Source: Neurospora tetrasperma FGSC 2508 (lineage: Eukaryota; Ascomycota; Sordariomycetes; Sordariales; Sordariaceae). Taken from it: a DNA stretch of 64,000 nt. Location: positions 2,456,309 to 2,520,308 of the forward strand of contig NW_009799102.1 in the NCBI RefSeq assembly GCF_000213175.1, in the 5' to 3' direction. Of this stretch, positions 36,565-47,160 are shown one piece after another. The notes under the pieces were generated by a model. The model saw only the letters and a list, made by a program, of their open reading frames with translations, ran no database searches and was not told where the DNA came from. A program made the translations under genes and the position numbers. The first letter of the stretch is position 1. The number at the start of each line of letters is the position of its first letter.

Positions 36565-37848
36565 TACCGCATACCTATAAGGTAGATTGTGTAAATAGTT
36601 AGTATATATAAGACTAATAATAATATACACTATATAAATTTTTTAATATTAAAAAGTAAAAGTTTAAAATAAAACTAAAATATTTTATATTAACAAATAA
36701 GGTATAAGTTTATTTATATATAAATTAGAAATTCAATTATCCTAGTATAATATAAGTTTTTTAATAATTTTTGTTATTAACCTTTTGTTAAGCTAAGTAT
36801 AGTTTACTATAAAAATAGAGAAACGATTTTTCCAACTAGTATTCTACACTTTCTTTCTCCTACTATTTCCGAGCTTTCTTTATTAACCTTTTAGACCTTC
36901 GAACCTTCTAAAGTACTATTACTACTTTATTAAAAGTATTCTTCTTCAAGGTATCCCTCTTTTGTTTGTGAGAGACCCTGTTTGGGACTTTAGGACTCTT
37001 TAGCCCTTTAGTATTATTTAGACTCTCTTCAAAAAGGGAAAGAAAGTCTGGAGAGGTAAGGCGGATAGGCGTAAGTACCGGCTTAAGCGGGGGTTTAGAT
37101 GAGTTAGTAGAGGAAGTAGAAGACGGGGACCGGATTAAAAGTAGCATGGGATTAACCGGAGCCAAAAAGTCGGGTCCTAAAAAGTTAGGTGTAAAGGAAT
37201 CCGAGCTGGCTTTATTAAAATCTAGAATTATAATCGAACTAACTATATTATCTAAATTCGGGAGCCCTTCTAGCAATCGTATTATAGCCGTAGTATATAT
37301 ACGGTATAGTTAAGAATATTCTAGAGTAGGATAAGGTATAGAGAATTGCCTTTCTATAATCTTGTAACCGTAGCGTATTTTATATACTACGCTAGATACG
37401 CGGAGGTTAATACTATAATATATTAAAGCCGTAACTAAGAAGTTCGAGTGGGGACTATACCCGTTCAAAATAGGATTGTTTGCTATCTTAATATTTTATT
37501 AGATACTATAGAGTTATCTATATTAGGGACTACCTGTAACTCCTTAAATTTATCTTCTAAAATATTTACAATAAATAATCTAGTATTAAGCCAACTGATA
37601 ACTATTTTATTAATATCTACTTTGTATAAAGTAAGTATAACTTTAATTATTATAATAATTCCCTCTCCACTGAACGACTCTATCTTATTAAATAATACTA
37701 AAATTCCGGTTATAATACTCGTTTCACACCTCTAAAATAGCTCCTTTATGTTCATCCTATCTAGAACTCACGCAATCTCAACTCTTATATCAATATACGA
37801 TTATTATCCCTCTTTACTAAATACTATAGAAATTACGAACATAGCATT
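36565..37848 (-). other. AT-rich sequence with the least-decayed coding-like patch
   Basis: The minus strand 37276-36908 keeps a 122-codon open frame with S/P/K-rich, gag-like or disordered protein composition. Farther upstream, about 37735-37490, a second minus-strand stretch of about 85 codons is open and reads ...NIDNSIVSNKIL. I recognise no family. The plus-strand frame at 37448-37735 is a shadow of the latter. It is probably a degraded repeat open reading frame and not a host gene. Confidence 0.3.
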
Positions 37849-38219
37849 CGCATTATACCTATAGCAAACCTCCTTATTTTTATTTAATAAACAATTAAAT
37901 ATATTAATAGTCTTATTACAACTAATTTCTACAAGGGTAGTAAAAGATCTTCTATATACTAGAATAATTATTAGTACTACAATCGTACTAAATTACTAGC
38001 TACTTAGTTTAAATATCCCGAGGGAACGGAATACTAATTTAGTTTAGTATACCCTAAAGATAGTAGGTTTATTATAGAATAATTAAATAGTATACAGTTA
38101 AAAAAAAATATACTATCTTAAAGTAATAACCTAATTATATTATATACTTTACAGTATTATATATATTAAATATTATTAATAAGTAAAAATTTTCTTAAAT
38201 ACAGAACGGATATTTTAGA
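37849..38219 (+). repeat. Dispersed ~370-bp direct repeat, copy 2
   Basis: Partner of 27165-27534. This copy is more AT-shifted (for example AACTAATTTCTACAAGGG against AACTAGTTTTTGCAAGGG). Confidence 0.7.
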
Positions 38220-41200
38220 TATTTAGAAGTCTATAACTTAATAGTATATATTACTTCTAATTCTAATTGTTTTAAAAAGGGCAAAGGTAGTAACTTATAA
38301 GAAGATTCATTTAATTTAATATTATTATAATAGGGTATAGCTAAATGTATCTACGTACTATATTAAGCGTTTGAAATAAATTAAATACTTACTTTAGAAA
38401 TATTAATTTAATATTGATTTATATAAAAATAGAATTTAAACGCTAGTACTTAATACTCTTTATACTTAGTCTAATAACAAATAAGTAAATAGATAGAGTT
38501 AAGCGTTCAAGAAAATAAATAACCTATAAATGTTAATAGAATAGATAAAGAAAGATAATAAGGTATATATTATAATAATTATTTATCTTTTCAATATAAT
38601 ATTTAAGTACTTCTTCCCAAATAATTACTTATAGTAGAAATTGAAAGGAGGGTCGCAGTCGAAGCGTACTATTAATTATTATAAATTTAATTACGTATAT
38701 TTACTACCGAAGTCGCAGAGGTAAGAGTATAAATCCTAATATTATAATATTTAATAAGAATCTTAAAATCTAATTTAGAATATTAACTAGTAAAAAAAAG
38801 TATTATATAATAGGCTAATATTAATAGAATATCTACTACTATAATATATATATATCGAAGAGCTTGCTTTATTAATTTAAGAGTACTAAGTAAACTTTAA
38901 TAATCTAAATAAAGAAAATTGTTTAAGATTTGTTTACAATCCGTTAGTAGAGGAATTTCAACCCCTTAAAAATAAATATAAGGATAGGTAATAAATATAC
39001 TAAATATATTTTTAAGGATTTTAAAGCTAGCTAAGAATACGACCTACCGATATATTAAATAATAAAGGGAATTTTAGTAAAATATAAAGTAATATAATAT
39101 AATAAACGCTGAAAGCTATTATAGAAGAGAATATAAATATTATAAACCATCCTATTACTAGAATAAATTTCTATATCTTTTCTCTAAAACTTCAAATAAT
39201 AAATTATTAAATTAAAGTGTTGAAAACTATTACGAGTTACTCGGCTTTAATAATTATTATCTGATTGTATTCCCACCGTTCTATTATTCTTGGGGCCTAC
39301 TCCGCCGTTACGGCCCCGCCCGGTCCGCAATACTACCCTACTAATTGCAACCACACTCCGAGATATTGAGTCTCAAGGAGGATTATATAAATTCTTTATA
39401 CGCCCAAACGGTACAATTAAATTAGCGGTATAATTAATTGGGCGGTATGATTAAAAATATTAAGATAATTAAAGGACTCTCTATTATTACTAGGCTTAAT
39501 TGCGATTACGGTTATTACAATCGTAATTCTAGAAATAAATATTTCGGTAGGAGAGATAAAAATAGTATTCTTATTTGTATTCTATATACTTAGGATTCTA
39601 ATTTACTACATTTTATTACCTCCTCTATTATATTTTCTTTTTTTCTCTTCTTTTATCCCTATTTTAATAATTATTCCTTATTAATAACTATTCTTATTTA
39701 CCTATTACAACCGTAAGTATTTAACATATATATAAGCTATAACGCGAAGTTATTAATTTGGATATTCTCCCCTTCTCTCTTATATTATAAATAATTGAAT
39801 AGTTCTACGATTTTATAATATTTATTTATATACCTTAATAAACTATTTCCGGTATAGAACAATTAGCTGTATTTTAAATAAGGAGCGGATTTTGACTTAG
39901 TAATTGTAACTATTAGTTTAAGTTTAATAATTAGTGTAGTAAAGAGATCTAGAATATTAATAGAATTATATACTCTTTCGATATAGTTATTCTATTCCAA
40001 TACCCTCTCAATTTTATACTCTTCCTTTCCTTACTACTAATATTCAAAATATAAAAAAAATTCAAAAGTCATTACTGTAAAATAAACGCTCCAATAGTAT
40101 CTACTGAAATTACATTAATAAGTAAAGCTTTGTAGATAGAAAAGATATATAGAGAGCGTAGAAGCTACTTTCTTATATTCGGAAGCTATTTACTCTATTT
40201 TCTAAACAATCTCTTTTACTTCTCTATACCTATTATTCAGATATATAAAAAGTATTTCCGATATTGTAAATTGCTTTTAGGTAGTTTAGTTAGAACTATT
40301 ATTAATTAAATTTAGAAAAAGTATTTTCGTAGTAGTATTAGAAACCAAATCTCTAGAGTTTAAATATCGATTAATAATTATTACTATAGGTAAATTAGGA
40401 CTAAAGGAGTATTTAAAGGGATTTAGAGGGGGTATTGGTATATCTTCGGTTAATAGGCCGTAAGCTCTAAGGGAATTAATTTTAACAAAATAATTTTTTC
40501 GAACTTACTTAATAACTAAATTTAATAATACTATCTATAAATTTCTAATTTTTATAGAAAGTTACTTTACCTCTCTATTGTCTATAGAGAATTAGAGCTC
40601 TTCCTAGAAATAATAATACTATATGCGAAGTACTTTTATATTTTTGTAATTTTCAAATGTTTTTAATATAATTAGTATTAGATAAACTAATACTTTATTA
40701 TCCCTATGTAAAAATACAGAGGCTAGTAATTTAAATAATTTAGAATTGTCTTTAAATATACTATTGAAAATAAGTATTATTAAATTATATAAAATATACC
40801 TCGCTTAGTAAAAAGTTTCGAACGTTTGTGTGTTATAGTTTAGAATATAGTTTCAAATAGCGGATATAAGGGAACCTTATATAAAAATTGTAAGCAAAAT
40901 AGTAAGGGAAATAAATAAAAATTTCTTACTATTAACTTTATTTCTATTACCAATTCGTAATATATAAAGGCAGAGAGTATTTTTATTCCCCGTTACCAAC
41001 TATATCCAATTTTAAAATTCTAGAAATTTATAGTACTTTAAAGGAAAGATAGGCTTATTTTATATTCTATCCTTCTACCTAAATTCAATACAATTAATAT
41101 TTTCTAAATTTAGACATTAGAATAATTCGTCAAATAATAAAAACTCTATTTCGAAGGTATTATCTTACAGAGTTAAATAACTACAAATGTAATTAAATAA

Positions 41201-42566
41201 ACGATCTAATATAGTATCATAGTAATAAAAAAGGTTACTTTAAAAAAGTATTAGTTTAGATTAATAGTTAAAGTAAGAATATAGATATATTTACCCCTTT
41301 ATTAATTTTATTAGCTAATAGCTTATTTTAATTAATTGTAATCTAAGCAATAAGCCTTAGTTCCTTTATATTCGGATTACAAACAATAAGTAACTTAATT
41401 TATTAATAAAATATATTCTTATAAGTACCGGGCTGAAAGCTAATACTTCCTATAAATATTAATATATAAAAAACAATCCAATATTTAGGATTATAAGGTA
41501 TATCGATTACGCATTTCTATAAAGTACTAAAAATAAATAGAATATTACCTATTATACCTTTAGTTTTTTTAAATATTTATTTATATAAGAGGTTGAACTT
41601 TTGTATAAAAATTAATTAAATTTATTATAAAAAGAAATATTAATATATAATATTAATATAGATAAGGAAGGAATCTACTTGGATAATCTCTCTACGGGCT
41701 TTGCTATAATTATTAAATAATATCCATTATCTAGAATCTTTGTTTAAATTTCTGTTTAAATTTTAATCTCTTCTCTTTGCAAATACTATAATATTAATTT
41801 GAACTATTATATACTTCCATAAAGCAATAATAATCACTATTAATTAAATTATTAGTACCTACTTCTATTCTTTAGTACCGTCTATATATAAATATCTATA
41901 TTTTGTATAGCGTATATAGTTAACCAGAAAGTTCTTATAGATAATAATAGACTTTTTCTTATTTTAATATATATTAAACCAAACTTTATTAGCCTCTTTT
42001 TATATTAATTGTAACATATCTATAACAAATCTTAAAAGCGTTAGTACGCAATATTTTAGAAAATAGTAAAATAACAAAGTATATACTTATTCTATAAACA
42101 CTATGCACGTTCTCACTTAATTTTAGTCTTTTTATAAAGCGAACGCTTATATATTATTATTATAAATTTATTAATATTAATAAATATTCTTCTTTTCTAT
42201 TCTTCGTCGTCGGGTATAATTAGTAGTATTAATAGTTTTTATAATTCCATCCCTTCCCTATTACATATAAATAGAATATAATCGGCACCGTAAAATTCAA
42301 ATAATACCTTCTCAAATTACAATAGCTAATAAACTTAGTATAATTAGAAGGAGAAATTTGTTAGAAAATTCGGAAGGAGGGTTTAATATAAAAACTAATA
42401 TAACTCTTACAATATAGGGGCTGTAATTTATATAGTAGAATCAACTAGGAAGAATAGATATATAGTAAATATAATAAGAATAGAATAAAAGTATACTTAT
42501 TTAGTTCGGTTGGGAATCTAAGAGTAAAGATACAATTTATATCTTAAGACCTTTCTAATATTTACC
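38220..42566. other. AT-rich sequence without recognisable genes
   Basis: Uniformly AT-rich and stop-saturated. A GC-richer patch at about 39270-39370 stands out but matches nothing I recognise. No repeat pair with clear ends was found here by eye. Confidence 0.5.
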
Positions 42567-42727
42567 GAAGCTAACCACACCTCCCAAAAGCCAACCATAC
42601 TTCTTAAAAGCTAATTATACCTTCTAAAAGCCAACCACACCTTCCAAAAGCCAACCATACTTCTTAAAAGCTAACTATACCTTCTAAAAGCCAACCACAC
42701 CTTCCAAAAACTAACTACACCTCCCAA
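42567..42727 (+). repeat. 20-bp minisatellite, about eight units
   Basis: Unit close to AAAAGCCAACCACACCTTCC, repeated about eight times with mostly C-to-T differences (GCCAACCACACC, GCTAACTATACC, GCTAATTATACC). A 60-bp higher-order pattern of three units is visible. The one-sided decay of C implies RIP acted mainly as C to T on this strand within the array. Confidence 0.8.
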
Positions 42728-42926
42728 TTAAAAGTACTAAGTATATAGAGTAGGTATTAAGGGTAAATAGTAGGAGTAAATACTTTATATAGTATATACC
42801 TAACCTATTCAATTAGGTTTAATATAAGTAGAACGGTATATTTAATAGCAAAGGTAATAGGAAAACAGTTCTAAAAATAGGGGCGGCGTTTTCAACTAAA
42901 TCATTTAAACTCCTATCAAAAACGGT

Positions 42927-42966
42927 TCCTATAGATAATCTTCCCCTCACTAACTTATCTATAGGA
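42927..42966. repeat. Perfect 12-bp inverted repeat at the compartment boundary
   Basis: TCCTATAGATAA (42927-42938) and its exact reverse complement TTATCTATAGGA (42955-42966) are separated by 16 bases. The pair sits exactly where AT-rich sequence gives way to normal composition. Confidence 0.8.
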
Positions 42967-43706
42967 GAGCGGACGGGATCCTGAGTTTTCCAGTGGGTAT
43001 GGTCGTATGTGACTGTATAGGAAAGATGAAGAGCTTATCAATGCTCTTTCAATCCGAATGAGAGCATATTTTGATGTTGGCTTATATGGTAGCCGCTATT
43101 CGAGAGTCAAGTGTACCTACACAGAGGTAACTCTCTGCTCCACCCTCAGCTCTGTCAACCACATCTGTTTTCACACATTATCTTTGTTTTTCCACAATGC
43201 ACATCCCATTATTGGTTGTACGCCCGCCTGCTGCTCGTTCATTGTTGTTCGCTGCTCGTCAATTGCCGGGCCGTTTCGTTATTACTCTCCGTTTTCCTAT
43301 TCCTCTTCCCATCCAAATTCCCAACCCGCTTCCCTTCGGGTACTGCCCATCATCTAAACGAATGCATTGAATCACCCGAATCAAACGAGTCCGACAACTC
43401 TGACCAGAATGGGTTATCAGGTGACTGTAGTTGCAGCTGGCTATCTTGGTTCCGTTCAAGGTGCAGTGGGGGTTTTAGTCTCTTGTGAGTCATATTCGAT
43501 TGTCTTTGTCAAAATGAAGAAAGGGGAGTTGTGACTTTCATGTAAGGTACTGGAGGGTTATATGAGTGCTAGGATAAGTCGGTGGGTGCAAATATCTGTG
43601 GCGGGGAAAGTGCTTCGAAATCATATGGTAGTGGTTGATAATAGATATGTTGGATCAGTTTTTGTGTCTTTTCACTCGTCAACAACATCAGATCATCAAG
43701 TCATTC
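42967..43706. other. Boundary-to-gene intergenic segment
   Basis: About 740 bases of normal composition between the AT block and the 3' end of the minus-strand gene at 43707. It should contain that gene's 3' UTR. Overlapping open frames at 43058-43488 on both strands lack protein-like composition and are not called as genes. Confidence 0.5.
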
Positions 43707-44669
43707 TCAGAAACTGAACCCCGATCCACCCTGATACATGCGCGACGATGGACCACTGCTGACCGAGGAAGAGCCCTGCGCCGCTTTCTTACGCGATTTG
43801 TTGTCGTAACCACAAAGCATGAGCATGAAATGGTGGCGGGAGCCGGCGATGGTCTGTTTTTGAATGCCGAACGGTTAATCAGCTTCTATATCCATCCATT
43901 GTTGAAAGAGAATTATGAGGATGGGAATGGAAATAGAGATGGGAGGAGAACGGGAGATGGGACGTACCATGCCACTAGCCTCAGCATGGGTTATCAACAA
44001 CTCGGGGTCGTTGAGAAACATGGAGGCTTTGCGGCGCTTCTCACGGGTGTCGTAATCGACGTGGTGATTGGAGTTGGACATGCTAGAGAGAGCTTTGGCG
44101 TTGCCGGAGATTTCTACTCTGTGATGGGTGGTGACGTTAGCTTTTGCTGGTGTTGATGTTGGTGCTTTCCTTTATCAGTCCTTCTCCCCTGTTTTTGAAG
44201 TTTTGTCCCTGCTCATGCTCTCTTTCCCCGAAATGCACCCGAACCGCAACGCCATCCACTTCAAGCTTCATCAACAAACCCACCCAACGAAGAACTCCCA
44301 AGAAAAGGGCGATGCTTACTTCCTCCTAACATCCTTCCTCTCACCCCATGACAACCCACCCGCACCTCCTCTCCCCGTCCCCCTTCCCAATCCCCTCCCA
44401 CCAACACCCCCACCAGCACCCATACTCCTCCCCATCATCCCAACCGCCGGCCCTCCACCATCAAAATCACTCTCCTCATCCGACCGTTCAGCATAGGGGT
44501 CTTTGCCTCTGGCTTGCTTATCACGCATCTCGGGGGTGAAGTTGCTATGTCCGACGTTGGTGATGCTGCTGGTTGTGGTTGAGGGGTTGTTGTTGTTGTG
44601 AAGGTTGGATGTGCTGTTGTTGTGGGAGGAGTTGGTGGTGGTTGAGGCGAAGGGTGAGTGGCTGTCCAT
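43707..44669 (-). CDS. Conserved-looking fungal protein of unknown function, 215 aa, three exons
   Basis: The model is exon 1 44669-44320, exon 2 44118-43968 and exon 3 43853-43707. Introns start GTAAGC and GTACGT and end CAG, and phases agree across both joins (648 nt, 215 residues plus stop). The ATG lies nine bases after an in-frame TAG in a good context (CCAACAATGG). Residues 1-45 are S/T/N/H-rich. About 45-70 are charged and acidic (GKDPYAERSDEESDFDGG). About 71-106 are a G/R-rich tract. From about 130 the sequence looks folded: DTREKRRKASMFLNDPELLI...HAEASGM, with exon 3 adding TIAGSRHHFMLMLCGYDNKS and a S/G-rich tail. No signal peptide or membrane segment is visible. I do not recognise the family. 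The charged G/R-rich front hints at a nucleic-acid or scaffold role, which is inference. It is the first host gene beside the RIP block. Confidence 0.75.
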
Positions 44670-46122
44670 TGTTGGCTATTGGGGAGGTTGGCTGGCGGCT
44701 GGGTATGTGGGTGGAAGGTGAGGACGATTGTCGGTGGTGATTGGTACTTGGTGAATGCGGTGATGGAAGAAATGATGGTTGGTCGATTCGATTAATTGAT
44801 GGATATTGAGAAGTGAATGAGCGTGAGTAAAGGGGTCCGTGTCCGAGGTGAGCGGACAAGTGGATGGTCAGGGCGAGATACTTCCACTTCTTATATGCAA
44901 CGGATTTGGCCTTCACTGTTGCTTCCTGCGCGTTTCGTGGGTTCAACTTCCAACTTCGCAATATGTGCTGATGCCGAACTCAGCGCTATCTTTCTGATTC
45001 AGTTCCGGCAACAAATGATGGAAGTTGCGTGTGAGGTTCTGTGAATTGGGTTGACGACCCCTCTTGTCCGTCGTGCGCTCGGTAGTCGCTTGAAGTAACG
45101 TCTGGGCGGTTGCTGCTTGTTCCTTTGGCGCAGTCTCGGTGGGCTGAGGATTCTTGATGGGTTTATGGAAACGTAGAGCTCGGATTGAAATCCCTCGGTC
45201 GCCAGCTATTCTCAAACATTTGCGTTGTCGTCTTATAGTGTCTGCGTTGGTCAGGGTTGTACAGTGTGATATGAGTGCAGTGTAACGGGGACGTCCCGGT
45301 CGTGACGAAGTCCCTCAGCTCAGTTAGTGGGGATACCCTATCTACATACAAAGCATTGGCAATCTGTGGCCCGCTCTTAGCAGTTTTAACTAGGTTGTAT
45401 ACAACAAGCATATCATTATCGCTCCCATATAGACATAGCACTCTCACCAACACACCGGTATCGACAAAGCCATTGACAATTCGCCTGCACCTACCCGCAC
45501 CGCCATCTCCATTGATTTCACATGCACAAATGCGCATATGGTGAATGCAAACAGTCAATTCGTGAACAGGCGGTAAAGCAGTGGCTTATAGCCCGTTACA
45601 TCAACCTCCATGCAGAATTGAATACTTAACAAAAGATTAACTGAAATCTCGGTGTTCTCACGCATAATGTTCAACGTTGGGATAGGTGTCCGTATCAACA
45701 ATGCGCATTGTCATCACCAGCGACCCGATATGTCAGATCTCAGTTCCCAAGGTACCAATGAATTTCGAGTCACGGATGACTGGTCACGTTCCTGGCTCTT
45801 AGGTGTAAAACAATGCAGAATAATTGACCCTTTGCATGTCGAGATCTTCATACAAGTGTATACATATACCTAGATATCCAGGTTTCTAGCCCACTACAAT
45901 AACAAACCAACAAACAAACAAACCGGTTCGCCAGATCACCATCCTTCATCGCATGCATCCATGCTGTTCCGGGAAACCAAGCATTGCCATTCGCAAATCA
46001 GATTGTTCTTGTCGCCATCCATTGCCTTACTTTTTTGGGTACTCGGTTTGGTCTCGCCCGTCTTCCCTGCGGGCGCATTGTTTTAACTCAATAGTTTTGT
46101 TGCCTAACGAAAAGGAAATACT

Positions 46123-46164
46123 GTGTAGCCAAAAAAGACGCCGTCCGGCGTGTCGGAGCTACAC
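46123..46164. repeat. Nested inverted repeats (hairpin)
   Basis: Outer arms GTGTAGC (46123-46129) and GCTACAC (46158-46164) enclose a perfect inner hairpin ACGCCG-TC-CGGCGT (46138-46151). Possibly part of a transcript structure or a small decayed transposon end; no function is claimed. Confidence 0.5.
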
Positions 46165-46934
46165 GCTGCTCCGATGATAAGAAAACGGAATAGATGGTAA
46201 CTGTCAAGTATATTGAAACTGCAACGGAAATGAACTTTGGCGGGTTTCTTGGGTGGTCTCGAGACAGTGATTATCCAGGAGTCATTGTCTGTAGGTGGTA
46301 TCCCCAATCACCCGTGCATTGGTGAGCATCGCGTCGAAAGTATTGTAGACTCGCGGTGGGAACAGCAGGTCTGTTCAAAGATGCGGGTTTTCACATCAGC
46401 GGTGGGCTTAAAAAGAGGTGCGGAACCGTAATCATGTTGCGGATATCCGCGCTACCGGAAAAAATATCCTCATCGGCGGTCTCCGCTTCCATTCACTTTC
46501 GCTCGCCTCTGGGTCATACCATGAGAACACGGGTGTTACAGGGCAGCCGGCCTCAATGTCCATATCGCCTCCTTTGACTATGGTGCATTGATGGCAGGCA
46601 TTTCGACCTGCGTAGGGCCTAAGCACGCCCCTCCTGTTTGTCTGCAACGGTTGTTCGTATGCGCAGCCTTTCCTTGCCATAGCTCATAGCAGCCTCGGGC
46701 TGCGACTCTCCGGTGCGGCGCCTAACAATATTCCTGTCCAATAATGACAAACGGCTCGTGGAGGTAACATAGTTACCGGGTCGAGAACCACAATCACCGT
46801 TGAAAAGCCATCCTCATGCGATGCTGGCAAGCACTGCTGGCAGCGAGCTTGGGCGGAACAACTGGATGCAATATGGTCCTCGAACAACGGATGCGACTAG
46901 GAACGTCATTTCGACGCCTAACAGACCCGCCTCG

Positions 46935-47072
46935 CGTTTCGCGCTTCTCGTGACATCGAAGCGATTAAGGATCAAGACCTAAGGGCCACCGCCAAGCTGC
47001 GCAGACCGAAGCGGAATCACGAGCTGGCCTCAGAGGCCTCGGAGGCCACATATGAGGCCTGAGACGAGGTCG
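46935..47072 (+). pseudogene. Possible coding scrap of unknown family
   Basis: On the plus strand one frame reads without interruption through ASRDIEAIKDQDLRATAKLR and on to ELASEASEATYEA before a stop. The composition is protein-like but I recognise no family, and no start or splice structure is evident. It could equally be chance in a GC-rich 3' flank. Confidence 0.2.
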
Positions 47073-47160
47073 TGGACGAGTACACGTTAGATTCGTCAGC
47101 ATTCAGACCGACCTCGTCAAGGGCCAGCGCAAGTTCATTAAGGCCATCCTTAAGTCGCGC

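Larger units (their letters stand above)
1..42960. other. AT-rich, RIP-degraded repeat compartment
   Basis: The block is overwhelmingly A/T, with TAA and TAG in every frame and only a handful of open frames above 180 nt, none resembling an intact gene. Pairs of repeats inside it (for example the LTR pairs at 1808/8728 and 11567/19287) differ almost only by C/T or G/A transitions, the signature of RIP in Pezizomycotina. Composition changes sharply near 42,930-42,980, after which ordinary GC content and spliced genes begin. Such blocks in filamentous ascomycetes are usually heterochromatic (dispersed AT isochores, subtelomeres or centromeres); which of these applies cannot be read from the window. 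Confidence 0.9.
44670..47160. other. 2.5-kb intergenic region
   Basis: This lies between the 5' end of the 43707-44669 gene and the 3' end of the SIF2-like gene, so it holds the promoter of the former and the 3' UTR of the latter. Many short overlapping frames occur on both strands, none with recognisable domains. Nested inverted repeats lie at 46123-46164 and a coding-like scrap at 46935-47072. Confidence 0.5.

Noticed and set aside
43058-43488. Overlapping plus-strand frames of 99 and 125 codons
   Set aside because: Unrelated frames over the same DNA, no protein-like composition, located in the expected 3' flank of the 43707 gene.
44545-44961. 138-codon minus-strand frame upstream of the 43707-44669 gene
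   Set aside because: Composition is H/Q/S/P-rich from simple sequence and it overlaps exon 1 in another frame. The accepted ATG at 44669 has an in-frame stop just upstream.
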